From: Bordetella genomosp. 4 | GTDB taxonomy: Bacteria; Pseudomonadota; Gammaproteobacteria; Burkholderiales; Burkholderiaceae_B | Assembly (NCBI RefSeq): GCF_002261185.1 | Contig: NZ_NEVQ01000008.1 | Span: 264,584-328,583 of the forward strand | Direction of reading: 5' to 3' | Length of the DNA: 64,000 nt | In this document: positions 8,506 through 17,973 of the stretch, in pieces | Position numbering within the stretch: position 1 is the stretch's first letter | How the letters are laid out: each line of letters starts with the position of its first letter | Position numbers and translations under genes: made by a program | The notes under the pieces: generated by a model | What the model saw: only the letters and a program-made list of their open reading frames with translations | Databases searched by the model: none | Told to the model about the DNA's origin: nothing

Positions 8506-11156
8506 GGTAGGCAGGCTTTCAAGCGATAAAGGGCTTCCAACGCTTCGCGCGGCGTCAGGCTGTCGGGATCGATGTGAGCCAGTTCGTCGCGCAGCGTGTC
8601 CAACGCCGCCGATTCCTCGGAACGGTCGCTGGCGGCGCTGGCTTGCGCGTCGGCGTCCAGCGCAGCGGCGAACAGACCCAGTTGCGGAGTAGGGGCGCCT
8701 TGGGCTTCCAGGCGTTCCAGTTCGCGTGAGGCATGGCGAATGACCGCAGCGGGAATTCCGGCTCGCTGGGCGACTTGAATCCCGTAGCTGCGGCTGGCAG
8801 GGCCCTCGCGGACTTCGTGCAGGAACACAATGCCTCCCGCGGATTCAGCGGCGGCCAAGTGCACGTTGGCCGCAGTGGGCTGCTCGGCAGGCAGACGTGT
8901 CAATTCAAAATAGTGCGTGGCAAACAAGGTCAACGCCTGATTGTGCGTGATCAGACGCAGTGCGATGGCCCATGCCAATGCCAGACCATCATAGGTGGAT
9001 GTCCCTCGGCCGATTTCGTCCATCAGCACCAGACTGTGCGGCGTACTGGCAGCGAGGATTGCAGCCGCCTCGGTCATTTCCATCATGAAAGTCGAGCGTC
9101 CTCCGGCCAGATCGTCTGCCGCACCAATGCGCGTGAAAATGCGATCCAGTTTGCCGATGGTGGCGCGCTGTGCGGGCACAAAACTGCCCGTACGCGCCAG
9201 CAATGCAATCAAGGCGATCTGCCGCATGTAGGTGGATTTACCGCCCATGTTCGGGCCGGTGATCAACAGCATGCGGCGCGTGGCGTCGAGGGAGCAGTTA
9301 TTGGGCGTAAAGCGCTCGATCGTGCGTTCCACCACGGGGTGACGGCCAGCCTCGATGGAAATATCGGCCTGCTCGGTCAGCTCGGGGGCGACCCAGCCGT
9401 GACGGCGTGCGTGTTCAGCCAATGCGGCCAGGGTATCCAATTCCGCCAGTGAGACAGCGCACTCCGATAGCGGACGCACGAACGCTGCCAGTGCATCCAG
9501 GACCTGCTCGTATAGCCATTTTTCCCGAGCTAGCGAGCGGTCCTGGGCGGACAGGACTTTGTCTTCCCAGGACTTCAGTTCAGGCGTGATGTAGCGCTCG
9601 GCATTCTTGAGCGTCTGGCGGCGGCGGTAGTCGTCGGGCACCTTGTCGGTCTGGCCCTTGGTGACTTCGATATAAAAGCCGTGCACGCGATTGAACTCGA
9701 CGCGCAGGTTATTGATGCCCGTCCGTTCGCGTTCGCGAGCCTCCAGCTGCAGCAGGAAATCTCCTCCGTCTGCGGCCAAGGCCCGTAGCTCGTCCAGCTC
9801 GGCATCGAAGCCGGTTGCGATCACGCCGCCATCGCGTATGGCGACAGCCGGTTCCTGGGCAATCGCGCGGCTCAGCAGATCCGCGATGGCAGGGTCCAGC
9901 GAGAGATGCGCCGCGAGTTCCGCGAGACGAGGCGTGTTCTCCAACGGCACGATCAACTCGCGCAGCGCGGGCAGGGCAGACAGTGCGTCTCGCAAGCTGG
10001 CCAATTCCCGCGGGCGTACCGATCGCAGCGCCAAACGCGAGGCGATACGCTCGACGTCGGGAAATGCATCCAACGCGTCGCGCAGCGTTTCCAACAACCC
10101 TGCCGCGCCAAAGGTTTGTTCCACATCCATGCGGCCCGCCAACAGGGCGGCGATGGCTTGTTGCCTGGCTTGCGCGGGCGCATTGTCGCGTAGGGGGTGA
10201 TGCAACCAGCGGCGCAGCAACCGGCTGCCCATGGGCGTCTGGCAACTGTCGAGCAACGAGAACAAGGTCGGGGAGTCTTCGCCACTCAGGGTTTGGGTCA
10301 GCTCCAGATTGCGGCGCGTGACGGGATCCATCAGTACATATTGGCCCGGGCGGTCAACGGCAATGCTCTGCACATGTGCCAATGCCTGCGATTGCGTGCG
10401 CGCGGCATAGCGCAGCAAAGCCCCTGCGGCGCAGATGGCTGCCGGCATATCGTCCACGTCGAAGCCCGACAAGGTATCGGTCTTGAAATGCGCCAACAGA
10501 TGCGCACGTGCGCCATCGCTTTCGAAATGCCAATCCGGAACGCGCGTGCGTGCGCCGTCGAACGCCAAGGGTAGCTCGGCGCTCTCCGCGTAGACCAGTT
10601 CGGCGGGTGCAATGCGATGCAATTCCGACTCGATCTGCGCGGGCGCGCATTCGGTCACGCGAAACTCGCCGCTGGCCAAGTTCAACCATGCCAATCCGGC
10701 GCGTTGGTTGCGTGCTTTACCGCTGATGCAGACGGCCGCCAGCGCACGGTCGGCTTTGGCCGGCAGCAGCGCCTCGTCGGTGAGGGTGCCGGGTGTGACA
10801 ATGCGCACGATACGCCGTTCGACCGGCCCTTTGGACGCCGCAGGGTCGCCGATTTGTTCGCAAATGGCGACGGATTCCCCCTGGGCAACCAGACGGGCCA
10901 GGTATTGCTCCATGGCGTGCACCGGAATGCCCGCCATGGGAATCGGCGTGCCGTTCGAGGCGCCCCGTTTGGTCAGCGTCAAGCCCAGCAAGCGCGCCCC
11001 GCGCTCGGCGTCTTCGTAGAACATCTCGTAGAAGTCGCCCATGCGATAGAACAGCAGCAACGGCCCCGCCTCGGCTTTGAGGCGTAGATATTGCTGCATC
11101 ATCGGCGTATGGCCGGCCAGGGAGTCAGTGGGGGATTTTTGCGGTGCGGAATTCAT
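8502..11156 (-). CDS. mutS: DNA mismatch repair protein MutS
   Basis: An 884-residue mismatch-recognition ATPase. The N-terminal mismatch-binding domain has the Phe-x-Glu motif in [15 protein letters not shown]. The C-terminal ATPase has Walker [11 protein letters not shown], Walker [17 protein letters not shown] and the following FATHYFEL switch. The length is normal for the family. An upstream TTG at 11186 would add ten residues. ATG 11156 is preferred because family members start shortly before [13 protein letters not shown]. Neither start has a strong ribosome site. It is the first gene of a two-gene minus-strand unit with the roxA-like gene. Confidence 0.96.
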   Translation of the reverse strand: MNSAPQKSPTDSLAGHTPMMQQYLRLKAEAGPLLLFYRMGDFYEMFYEDAERGARLLGLTLTKRGASNGTPIPMAGIPVHAMEQYLARLVAQGESVAICEQIGDPAASKGPVERRIVRIVTPGTLTDEALLPAKADRALAAVCISGKARNQRAGLAWLNLASGEFRVTECAPAQIESELHRIAPAELVYAESAELPLAFDGARTRVPDWHFESDGARAHLLAHFKTDTLSGFDVDDMPAAICAAGALLRYAARTQSQALAHVQSIAVDRPGQYVLMDPVTRRNLELTQTLSGEDSPTLFSLLDSCQTPMGSRLLRRWLHHPLRDNAPAQARQQAIAALLAGRMDVEQTFGAAGLLETLRDALDAFPDVERIASRLALRSVRPRELASLRDALSALPALRELIVPLENTPRLAELAAHLSLDPAIADLLSRAIAQEPAVAIRDGGVIATGFDAELDELRALAADGGDFLLQLEARERERTGINNLRVEFNRVHGFYIEVTKGQTDKVPDDYRRRQTLKNAERYITPELKSWEDKVLSAQDRSLAREKWLYEQVLDALAAFVRPLSECAVSLAELDTLAALAEHARRHGWVAPELTEQADISIEAGRHPVVERTIERFTPNNCSLDATRRMLLITGPNMGGKSTYMRQIALIALLARTGSFVPAQRATIGKLDRIFTRIGAADDLAGGRSTFMMEMTEAAAILAASTPHSLVLMDEIGRGTSTYDGLALAWAIALRLITHNQALTLFATHYFELTRLPAEQPTAANVHLAAAESAGGIVFLHEVREGPASRSYGIQVAQRAGIPAAVIRHASRELERLEAQGAPTPQLGLFAAALDADAQASAASDRSEESAALDTLRDELAHIDPDSLTPREALEALYRLKACLP

Positions 11157-11567
11157 GCCCGGTATTGTATCGGGTGAGAGTTTCAAAGTGGTTCTTGCAC
11201 CGCTGCCGACAATGCCGAGATCAGGATATCGAGCCAGTATCTCGTTAACTATCGTCAGCCGTTGTTGTTCAGAGAAGCCTCAATACTTACGCTGAGAAGA
11301 ATAAGAACGTAGCCCCCGATCTGCGGCTTAGTCTGATTTGAATAGCGGCTGTTTGGATATCCAGTTGTACTGGCTTGACGCCGATAAGATCTGGCGCGTG
11401 AAAACCAAACGAGCATGTTGACTCCAGCCCTATGTGGCCAGCAAATCAGCAACGACGGTGGCTTCGTCCGTTTGCATGCGTTCACGCTATCTACGGACGC
11501 GTGCCTGCCCCAATTCGCTGTGGTTGCGACAGTTCGCAGGCTTGCCGTATATACCTGAACGGATATA
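11157..11567. other. Intergenic region between mutS and the toxin-antitoxin pair
   Basis: No gene is convincing here. The short minus-strand frame at 11255-11485 has no ribosome site or recognisable family and an unlikely composition. The mutS promoter should lie near 11160-11280. A TATAAT at 11564-11569 touches the toxin start codon. Confidence 0.5.
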
Positions 11568-11933
11568 ATGATGGAACAGAAACGTAAGCTTCTCTACTGG
11601 GAAGGCTCGTCAAAAAGGGATTTCAAAGAATTTCCGATCGAGGTGCAGAAAGACATGGGTGTGGCGTTGTTTGTCACTCAGTTGGGTGGTACGCCAGAGT
11701 CAGCCAAGCTTTGGAAGGGGCTCGGTTCTGGGGTGTATGAACTGGTGGAGGATCATCGTGGTGATGCCTTTCGCGCGGTTTATACCGTACGGATCGGTGA
11801 CGCGGTGCACGTGCTCCATGCCTTCCAGAAAAAATCCAAGTCGGGTATCGCCACGCCGCAGCCGGACGTGGCATTGATTGAAAAGAGATTAAAAGCAGTG
11901 CTCGCCCGCTATGGAGCGAACAGGAGAATATGA
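11568..11933 (+). CDS. HigB/RelE-like (Gp49 family) toxin
   Basis: A 121-residue basic protein with strong signatures of the Gp49/HigB-like branch of the RelE/ParE superfamily: WEGSSKRDFKEFP at the start, LGSGVYELVEDHRGDAFRAVYTV in the core and VLHAFQKKSKSGIATP near the end. Members are ribosome-dependent mRNA interferases or gyrase poisons; the core Lys/Arg/His residues are typical. It overlaps the following antitoxin gene by four bases, toxin first as in HigBA systems. Two adjacent ATGs (11568, 11571) are possible starts and neither has a clear ribosome site. A TATAAT overlaps the first ATG, so the true leader may be very short. Confidence 0.88.
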   Translation: MMEQKRKLLYWEGSSKRDFKEFPIEVQKDMGVALFVTQLGGTPESAKLWKGLGSGVYELVEDHRGDAFRAVYTVRIGDAVHVLHAFQKKSKSGIATPQPDVALIEKRLKAVLARYGANRRI

Positions 11934-12253
11934 TGACTCGTATCGACCATGCCCAGGGCATAGACAACGTTTTGCTGGATCTAGGATTCGAGGATGCTAC
12001 TGAACTGTCGGCTAAGGCTGCGCTCGCATTTAAGCTCAATGAGCTGATCGATCAACGCGGTCTCAGTCAGACCGAAGCAGGGGCGATCGTCGGTATGACG
12101 CAACCGAAGGTATCGCAAGTCCGTCGCTACAAGCTTCAGAACATTTCGCTCGAACGGCTGATGCAGGCGCTGGTGTCCCTGGACCAGCATGTCGAAATCG
12201 TGGTGCAACCCGCAAGGCGTAGCGATTTGCCGGGCATCACGGTTGCGGCGTGA
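11930..12253 (+). CDS. HigA-like XRE-family antitoxin
   Basis: A 107-residue DNA-binding protein with a Cro/XRE helix-turn-helix: KLNELIDQRGLSQTEAGAIVGMTQPKVSQVRR around residues 36-66. The C-terminal LQNISLERLMQALVSLDQHVEIVV is typical of antitoxins paired with Gp49-type toxins. It would neutralise the toxin and repress the pair. The start overlaps the toxin stop codon, and the AGGAGA site lies within the toxin gene. A second ATG follows immediately (11933). There are no mobile genes next to the pair. Confidence 0.88.
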   Translation: MMTRIDHAQGIDNVLLDLGFEDATELSAKAALAFKLNELIDQRGLSQTEAGAIVGMTQPKVSQVRRYKLQNISLERLMQALVSLDQHVEIVVQPARRSDLPGITVAA

Positions 12254-13220
12254 TTTCACGTCGTTGCTCCCATACTGCAGGCGTAACTAGATGAGCGGGA
12301 CGTTGCCCTTGCAGCACCTCAATGACCTGTCCCACTACAGCACGCGCGGTGCGTACCAGGGCTTGTTCCGTACTGCCTCCCGCATGAGGGGTCAGGACAA
12401 CTTGAGGCATGCGTAGTAACGGCGAATCAACAAGTGGCTCCTGCGAGAACACATCCAGGCCTGCTCCGCCGATTTGGCCGGACGTCAAATAACGGGTGAG
12501 CGCCGCTTCGTCAATCAGGTCGCCACGAGCCGTATTAATCACCAGCGCTCCTGGTTTCATGGATGCGAGTAATGCATCCGTCAGCAATGGACCTGTTCCT
12601 GCACGAGACGGCCGATGCAAAGAAAGAATATCCACCTGACTGACCAGGTCCGCCAGACTATCGACGACCTCGAAACCCGCAGCAGTGATCTCACTGGGCG
12701 CGACCGAAGGAGAGTGGACGCGAACCGTCATGCCAAATCCGCCAGCCGCCATTCGTGCCAATAGTCGTCCAATCTGGCCGAATCCGACGATGCCCAGCGA
12801 CATGCCAGAAAGCTCATACAGGCCGGGCTCATACCGCACATCCCAATTGCCCTTGCGCACAGCCTGATCCAGCATCACCGTGCGTTTGACCAGCGCCAAC
12901 ATCATCGACAGGGCCAGTTCTGCCACGGAACGTGCGTTGGCGCCTGGAGTGTTTACAACAGGAATTCCCAGCCGTTCGGCTGACGCGAGATCAATGGCAT
13001 TGGTACCCGCGCCGTGGCTGCCGATGATACGCAGTTTCGGAGCGGATTCGATGGCGAGCGTGTTCAAGCCCGCATTACGAGTAATGACAGCATCGCAGTC
13101 TCTAATGGCGTCGGCGACGTCTTGCATGGATGCAGATTTAGGGGTGACGCAGGTGATGCCCGCCGTGCGCAGCATTGCCAGCCCCTGTTCATGAATGGGT
13201 TGAACGATCAGACATTTCAT
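12237..13220 (-). CDS. D-isomer-specific 2-hydroxyacid dehydrogenase
   Basis: A 327-residue NAD(P)-dependent oxidoreductase. It has the Rossmann motif GIVGFGQIGRLLARMA (residues ~145-160), the LHRPSRAGT and NTARGDLIDEAAL segments, and the C-terminal HAGGSTEQA carrying the catalytic His. Relatives include phosphoglycerate and hydroxypyruvate/glyoxylate reductases; the exact substrate is not visible. ATG 13220 has GAGG about ten bases upstream and gives the normal N-terminus (MKCLIVQPIHEQG), unlike the longer frame from 13253. It is the last gene of the seven-gene minus-strand catabolic cluster, 93 bases after the amidohydrolase, and may reduce or oxidise a hydroxyacid made by the aldolase. Its end overlaps the antitoxin end. 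Confidence 0.85.
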   Translation of the reverse strand: MKCLIVQPIHEQGLAMLRTAGITCVTPKSASMQDVADAIRDCDAVITRNAGLNTLAIESAPKLRIIGSHGAGTNAIDLASAERLGIPVVNTPGANARSVAELALSMMLALVKRTVMLDQAVRKGNWDVRYEPGLYELSGMSLGIVGFGQIGRLLARMAAGGFGMTVRVHSPSVAPSEITAAGFEVVDSLADLVSQVDILSLHRPSRAGTGPLLTDALLASMKPGALVINTARGDLIDEAALTRYLTSGQIGGAGLDVFSQEPLVDSPLLRMPQVVLTPHAGGSTEQALVRTARAVVGQVIEVLQGQRPAHLVTPAVWEQRREITPQP

Positions 13221-13313
13221 CGGTGGGTTGCCTCGAGAAATCCCGGCATTCAAGCCGGAACGAAAAAGGAGAGCCGTTGTGCACCTGTAGGCACTGCCGG
13301 GGCCTCTTGATGA

Positions 13314-14579
13314 CTACATAGCCGTGTGGTCTGCAGCGAGAATATCGGACAGCAATTGCGTCGCCATCGCGAAATCCGATATGTCCATGGCCTCGTGAGG
13401 GTTGTGTGAGCCGTTTTGATTACGCACGAAAATCATGGCGGTCGGAATTTTCTGTTGCGCGAACACCGCCGCATCATGTCCTGCCCCGCTGGGCATAGCC
13501 AGCGCAGGGATGGCGCGGGCCGAGGCCATGGCAGTCAATTGGGCGATCAGCTTGGTGTCCATGAGGGCGGGTTGCGAGCCTGTCTTGGGGCCAAAATGCA
13601 CCTCGGTGGAGGTGGCTCGCGCTGTGTCCAACGCGTGATCGCGCAACAACTGATCAAACCGCTCGAGCAGGGGAACGCTAATGCTGCGTACGTCGATGCA
13701 GCAGTCCAGTTCGCCGGCCACCTTGCTGAAGGCATGCTGAGCCGAGTTGGTCGATAGTTGGCCTACCGTCACGACGAGGTCCTCGCCATCAGCCTCGAGG
13801 TCTGCCCAGGTTTTATCCAGCGCGGTCATCCACAATGCTGCGGCACGCACGGCATCGCGTCGGTAACGCCGGTTGACTGCACCGGAGTGCGCGTATTCGC
13901 CGATCCAACGCATGTCGCGATATCGAAAACTGCCGCGGATGCCGGTAACGATGCCCACAGGTATGCCGGCGTCGACCAGCGTCGGGCCTTGTTCGATATG
14001 CAACTCGATGAAGCGATCGATCCTGGTGGGGTTCAGCGCAGCACGTCCGAATGCGGCCGGGTCAATAGACAAGGTGGACAGATGTTCACGTAGCGTTTGG
14101 CGGGTGTCGGCGCGTGGCAGCTCGAGCACCGAGGCGTCGACCAAACCAAAGGCGGCCTTGCTGCCCAAATATGAGTAAGGAAACCAGGTGCTTTCTTCCG
14201 CGCGAATCGCCATGACGGTAACGTCGGCCTGTGGCCGATAGCCGGCCGTATGCCAACCTGCCAGCACCGACAATCCTGCAACCACGCCTGCAGCCCCATC
14301 GAAATTCCCGCCGGCAGGTACAGAGTCCAGATGCGAGCCTGTCAACCGTACGGGCCGATCCCGATAATGTCCCGGTAATGTGATGTAGAGATTGCCACTG
14401 GTATCAACACGAGTTTCCAGACCTAATTGGCGCGCTGTGTTCTGCATCAAGTCGTGGGCGCGTTGTTCTCCGGCACCGTAGGTGTCGCGGGTTACGCCCA
14501 GTCCGCCGAACGACTGTGTACGCAAAGTCTCGAAGAGGTGGACTGCCAGGTCGATATCCGGATCGGGGAGATGGCTCAT
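13314..14579 (-). CDS. M20-family amidohydrolase (N-carbamoyl-L-amino acid hydrolase / allantoate amidohydrolase type)
   Basis: A 421-residue Zn-dependent hydrolase. Metal-binding motifs are GSHLDSVPAGGNFDGAAGV (residues ~80-98), RAEESTWFP, and SGAGHDAAVFA near the end. FIELHIEQGPTLVDAGIPVG is diagnostic of the carbamoylase / allantoate amidohydrolase branch (HyuC/AllC) rather than the peptidase branches. It would hydrolyse an N-carbamoyl or ureido group, releasing an amino acid, ammonia and CO2. The gene starts three bases after the stop of the maleate isomerase-like gene, so it is in the same operon. The substrate is unknown, but with a creatininase-like ring hydrolase in the same operon it points to a cyclic amide or ureido compound. 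Confidence 0.88.
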   Translation of the reverse strand: MSHLPDPDIDLAVHLFETLRTQSFGGLGVTRDTYGAGEQRAHDLMQNTARQLGLETRVDTSGNLYITLPGHYRDRPVRLTGSHLDSVPAGGNFDGAAGVVAGLSVLAGWHTAGYRPQADVTVMAIRAEESTWFPYSYLGSKAAFGLVDASVLELPRADTRQTLREHLSTLSIDPAAFGRAALNPTRIDRFIELHIEQGPTLVDAGIPVGIVTGIRGSFRYRDMRWIGEYAHSGAVNRRYRRDAVRAAALWMTALDKTWADLEADGEDLVVTVGQLSTNSAQHAFSKVAGELDCCIDVRSISVPLLERFDQLLRDHALDTARATSTEVHFGPKTGSQPALMDTKLIAQLTAMASARAIPALAMPSGAGHDAAVFAQQKIPTAMIFVRNQNGSHNPHEAMDISDFAMATQLLSDILAADHTAM

Positions 14580-14582
14580 GGG

Positions 14583-15380
14583 TTATACCAATGAGTAATC
14601 GGCGCGGGAGATCGGCGCCAGATGGTCTGTGAGCAGCCGTCCGTAGCCTGGGATCGCGTTAGACAGGCCCAGCAGGCGCAAGCATGCCCAGAACGTGGCT
14701 TGATTGCTGGTGACGACAGGCTTGCCCAGTTCGTCTTCGATATGGGCGATCATATCAATCGTGGCCAAGTTGGTGCACGATAGAAAGATGGCGTCTGCAT
14801 CCGCGCGATCGATGGCTCGGGCCAACTGGAATGTAGATTGTGGCGGAACACGCCCGATATCGCGCCTTTCTTCCTGCGTGTGGCCCAGATCCAGGCCTTG
14901 GATCGATACTACATCAAAGCCATATTGTTCCAGGAAATCGCGCTCGCGTTGATTGACGAAATCAATATAAGGCGTACCCACCGCGATGCGTTTGGCGCCT
15001 AGTGCACGTAATGCCGCCACTGCCGCGCCTGCGGTGGCGATGGCTGGGACGCCGACGCGCTCGCTCATCCCATCGCACAGTTCGTCCAATGAGCAGACAA
15101 TCGAACCGGACGTGCACCCATAGGCTACGACGTCCACTTCGGCAGTCTTGATCAGATCGGCGGCTTCGAGCACGCCTTGTGCCATGCGGTCGTAGTTCTC
15201 TTGTGTGGCAGGACCTGCGTTGATGGCACGGCCCGTGTGGATTGTGACGCCTTCGGGAGCCAGCCGGTAGAACTCGGGCTCGTTGATGGTGTTGGTCGAT
15301 GGGACGATCAGCCCAATTTTCGCGCGCCAGCCATAGGGGCGGTATTGCGCGGTCGTTTTCATCAGCGTTTGAACGGGCAT
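14583..15380 (-). CDS. Maleate isomerase / Asp-Glu racemase superfamily protein
   Basis: A 265-residue protein of the maleate isomerase / arylmalonate decarboxylase group. Key features are KIGLIVPSTNTINEPEFYRLAP at the start, the first catalytic Cys region AYGCTSGS, and the second in IFLSCTNLATIDMI. These two Cys residues act as acid/base or nucleophile in maleate cis-trans isomerases. The frame extends upstream to 15560, but ATG 15380 overlaps the aldolase stop codon (TAATG) with GAGGAG just upstream, so the longer form is ruled out. Translational coupling to the aldolase is likely. It may isomerise a maleate-like ring-opening product to the fumarate type, or act as a racemase or decarboxylase. 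Confidence 0.85.
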   Translation of the reverse strand: MPVQTLMKTTAQYRPYGWRAKIGLIVPSTNTINEPEFYRLAPEGVTIHTGRAINAGPATQENYDRMAQGVLEAADLIKTAEVDVVAYGCTSGSIVCSLDELCDGMSERVGVPAIATAGAAVAALRALGAKRIAVGTPYIDFVNQRERDFLEQYGFDVVSIQGLDLGHTQEERRDIGRVPPQSTFQLARAIDRADADAIFLSCTNLATIDMIAHIEDELGKPVVTSNQATFWACLRLLGLSNAIPGYGRLLTDHLAPISRADYSLV

Positions 15381-16174
15381 TATGCAATCTCCTCGCGTGC
15401 TGCCAGGCGTTTCAAGCCGGCGGCTGCCGTGTTGAAAGTATTGAACAGGGCGTTGACATCGTTGCTGAACGGCATCCAGTGGATACCGCGGGCGATCCAA
15501 CGCTCGGCGGCATTCAGGTCTTGGCAACTGAAACCCCAGGGAATGCCGTGTTGGCTGCATGTGGCAATGACATGTTCGACGGCCTCTTGGTACAGCGGGT
15601 GTTGCATATCACCTGGAATGCCAAGATCCTGGGTGAGATCATCGGGACCTATCATGATGGCGTCCAGGCCCCGTACTTGGCAGATACGATCCAGATTATC
15701 CAGTCCGACTCGCGTTTCCATCATGGCGACGGTGGCGGTGTTGGCGTTGATCTCCGCGGCCTGGGATAGGGGGGACGACAGTTTGATGTAGTCCGTGTGC
15801 GGTCCCCGCATGTTCAGAATGCGTTGTCCATCGGGATAGTATTTGGTGTAACGCAGAATCTGTTCGAGTTGCTCCGGCGTTTCGATATTGGGCAATAGCA
15901 GACCCATTGCACCGGCATCCAGCGGGCGCGTGTAGTCATGAGAGTCCGACCCTGCGGGACGCACGATGGGTACAATGCCTGCTTCGCGCGCTACCAGGCA
16001 GAGTGTCGCCACATCAGCGATCGAAAAGTCGCTGTGCTCCATTTCGATCAACACGAAATCCAGACCCGTCGTGGCGAGCAGTTTCATAAAGCGAGGGTGA
16101 TGCACCATGGTCGCCCAGGTGCCAAATACAGGTTTGTTCTGAGTCCAAAGCTGCTTGAGTGGGTTTTGTTTCAT
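15380..16174 (-). CDS. HpcH/HpaI-family aldolase
   Basis: A 264-residue class II pyruvate-type aldolase. Signatures are FGTWATMVHHPRFMKLLATTGLDFVLIEMEHSDF, in which the Glu and His belong to the active site, RPLDAGAMGLLLPNIETPEQ, and the metal-ligand region MMETRVGLDNLDRIC. Relatives cleave 4-hydroxy-2-oxo acids such as 2,4-dihydroxyhept-2-enedioate into pyruvate and an aldehyde. It overlaps the creatininase-like gene by four bases (ATGA) and the isomerase gene by one base, so all three are tightly coupled. It could carry out the carbon-carbon cleavage step of the pathway. The actual substrate is not deducible. Confidence 0.88.
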   Translation of the reverse strand: MKQNPLKQLWTQNKPVFGTWATMVHHPRFMKLLATTGLDFVLIEMEHSDFSIADVATLCLVAREAGIVPIVRPAGSDSHDYTRPLDAGAMGLLLPNIETPEQLEQILRYTKYYPDGQRILNMRGPHTDYIKLSSPLSQAAEINANTATVAMMETRVGLDNLDRICQVRGLDAIMIGPDDLTQDLGIPGDMQHPLYQEAVEHVIATCSQHGIPWGFSCQDLNAAERWIARGIHWMPFSNDVNALFNTFNTAAAGLKRLAAREEIA

Positions 16175-16965
16175 GAGGCTGTGGCTTCCGAGGTAAAGGA
16201 CATGGTGCTGAATTTGAGTGCGGCCTCGCTCATATACTGAACGGTCGCATTCCAGATGGTGTGTCCGACGCCGGCGCTGGCGTGGGTGGGGTCGCCCTGA
16301 GTGCCGATGGGAGCGTAGTCGCTGATGTCGCTGAATACCGCAAAGCTCGATTTGCCCAACGACACTTTGCCGCTGCTGACGGTCTTGACGTCAGCGGTAA
16401 AGGGGCGCAGTGATTCTGTGGCCCGTGCGCGGTCCATAAAAACCAGCTCAGGAAATTTGGCCAATGCCACGGAGGTCACCATTTCAGAGGCATGGCCGCT
16501 GGGCGAGCGTTTCGTCTGAAAGCTGTCGCCAGCCACATCGCGCATGATCGAGAACACATCGATCAGGCCGCCAACCGCGTCGTATTTGCGACGCAGATGG
16601 CGGCAAACGCTCTCGATCGGTCCCAGCGAGCCCGCGTGGATATTGATGAAAAAGAAATGACGAAACCCCTGACCGGCCAAGGCATCGCACATGTCTTTTA
16701 GATAGGATTCGATCGTGTGCATTTCCACCGACAAGGTGCCGGGGTAGTCCAGAAACATAGCCGAATAATTGACGGGAACGATGGGCGTTACCGCCAAGCC
16801 CGTATGCTCACCGATCTCGGTCGCAATGGATTCGCAGATGCGCAATTCGGTGCCTGTAGCCAGATGGCTGCCGTATTGCTCAACGGCTCCGACAGGGATC
16901 AAGACGGTATCGCGTTCTGCCAGATAGGCTCGGATGTCATCGTAGGGGTGTTGATCTGTTCGCAT
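16171..16965 (-). CDS. Creatininase-family amidohydrolase
   Basis: A 264-residue member of the creatininase / FAPy-deformylase family. It shows IPVGAVEQYGSHLATGTE, the counterpart of the family's metal-binding GxxExHGxHLPLxTD; FFFINIHAGSLGP, the counterpart of NGHGGN; and SGHASEMVTSVAL, the counterpart of HAGExETS. Several family residues are replaced (HG becomes YG, TD becomes TE, NGHGGN becomes NIHAGS), so the metal site or substrate may differ from true creatininase. The family opens cyclic amides. It lies 43 bases after the first Bug receptor and overlaps the aldolase gene, so it is probably an early catabolic enzyme of the operon. Confidence 0.82.
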   Translation of the reverse strand: MRTDQHPYDDIRAYLAERDTVLIPVGAVEQYGSHLATGTELRICESIATEIGEHTGLAVTPIVPVNYSAMFLDYPGTLSVEMHTIESYLKDMCDALAGQGFRHFFFINIHAGSLGPIESVCRHLRRKYDAVGGLIDVFSIMRDVAGDSFQTKRSPSGHASEMVTSVALAKFPELVFMDRARATESLRPFTADVKTVSSGKVSLGKSSFAVFSDISDYAPIGTQGDPTHASAGVGHTIWNATVQYMSEAALKFSTMSFTSEATAS

Positions 16966-17008
16966 AATGCAGGGCCTGTTTGTGTGTGCTAGAAAAAAAG
17001 AGAGCTGT

Positions 17009-17953
17009 TCACTGTTGCCATGGCTTCACCGTCCACAGCTCGCGTAACTGCCGATCGACGGCTTTCAGGCTGGCGATGTAGTCGTCGCGTTTGAGATAGC
17101 GCAGGGGTTGAAAAGAAGCCTTGGCGCGGCTGAGATACGTTTGATCGCGATTGCATTCGTCCACGGCCCGGCTCAGGTCGGCGATCACCTCCGCTGGCAT
17201 GCCGCGTGGTCCCGCCAATCCACGCATCGAGCCGCCAATGACCTCATATCCTGCGTCGTGAAACGTGGGTATGTCCGGTGCCTGCTCGGCCCGTTTGTCG
17301 CCCATCACGCCCACAATGCGCCAGGGTTTGCCGCTGGCAAATGTGATGGCTTCACCCAGGTTGGCCATTGTGCTGTCAACGACTTTGCCTAGCAGTGCCA
17401 CACTGGCGGGAGCGGCTCCTTGGAATGGCACGGGAGAAAGTTGAATACCCGCTGCATGTTCGAGCGAGAGCGCGGAGATATGTCCCGCGGAGCCGACGCC
17501 TTGTGTGCCAACGGTGATTTCACCGGGTTTGGCTTTGGCTGCGGCAATCAGATCCTGGATCGAATGGATAGGACTGTCTGCATGGACGCTGATCGTGCCG
17601 GGGTCTTCAACAAGGTTGGCAATAAAGTCGAAACTCTCTAGCGTATAGGCCGTCTTGCGTTCGATAGGCAGGCTGATCACGCCAGGAGTGTTGACCAGAC
17701 CGATTGTGTAGCCGTCGGGCTCAGCTCGAGCCAAGGCCGTCAGGCCGATATCACCCGAAGCGCCCGGTTTGTTGAGGACAACAATGCGAGCTGAATCGAG
17801 CTTGGTTTCCATGCAGGCGGCAATCGTGCGGGCCGTTTGATCCGAACCCGCGCCAGCCGGAAACGGCACGATTAGGTTGATGGGATGAGCGGGGTAGGCT
17901 GCCGAACACAGTGTAGGCAGGGCAAGCAGGGCGCCGCAGAGGACTTTTTTCAT
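17009..17953 (-). CDS. Bug-family tripartite tricarboxylate receptor (TctC-like), copy 1
   Basis: A 314-residue periplasmic solute-binding protein. A Sec signal peptide (MKKVLCGALLALPTLCSA) precedes the Bug core: YPAHPINLIVPFPAGAGSDQTAR, LNKPGASGDIGL, EPDGYTIGLVNTPGV, VGTQGVGSAGHISAL and DIPTFHDAGYEVI. Bug proteins capture carboxylates or related acids for TctAB-type uptake or for sensing. No TctA/B gene is adjacent. The frame runs further upstream, but ATG 17953 has GGAG nearby and gives the proper signal peptide. It follows a second Bug gene by 20 bases. The two share much sequence (for example the 'NTP' and 'GSAGHI' segments), so they look like a tandem duplication. Confidence 0.92.
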   Translation of the reverse strand: MKKVLCGALLALPTLCSAAYPAHPINLIVPFPAGAGSDQTARTIAACMETKLDSARIVVLNKPGASGDIGLTALARAEPDGYTIGLVNTPGVISLPIERKTAYTLESFDFIANLVEDPGTISVHADSPIHSIQDLIAAAKAKPGEITVGTQGVGSAGHISALSLEHAAGIQLSPVPFQGAAPASVALLGKVVDSTMANLGEAITFASGKPWRIVGVMGDKRAEQAPDIPTFHDAGYEVIGGSMRGLAGPRGMPAEVIADLSRAVDECNRDQTYLSRAKASFQPLRYLKRDDYIASLKAVDRQLRELWTVKPWQQ

Positions 17954-17973
17954 GGTGTGGGACTCCAAGGTAT

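Noticed and set aside
11255..11485. 76-codon minus-strand frame between mutS and the toxin gene
   Set aside because: No ribosome site, no family pattern and a composition unlike the neighbouring genes.
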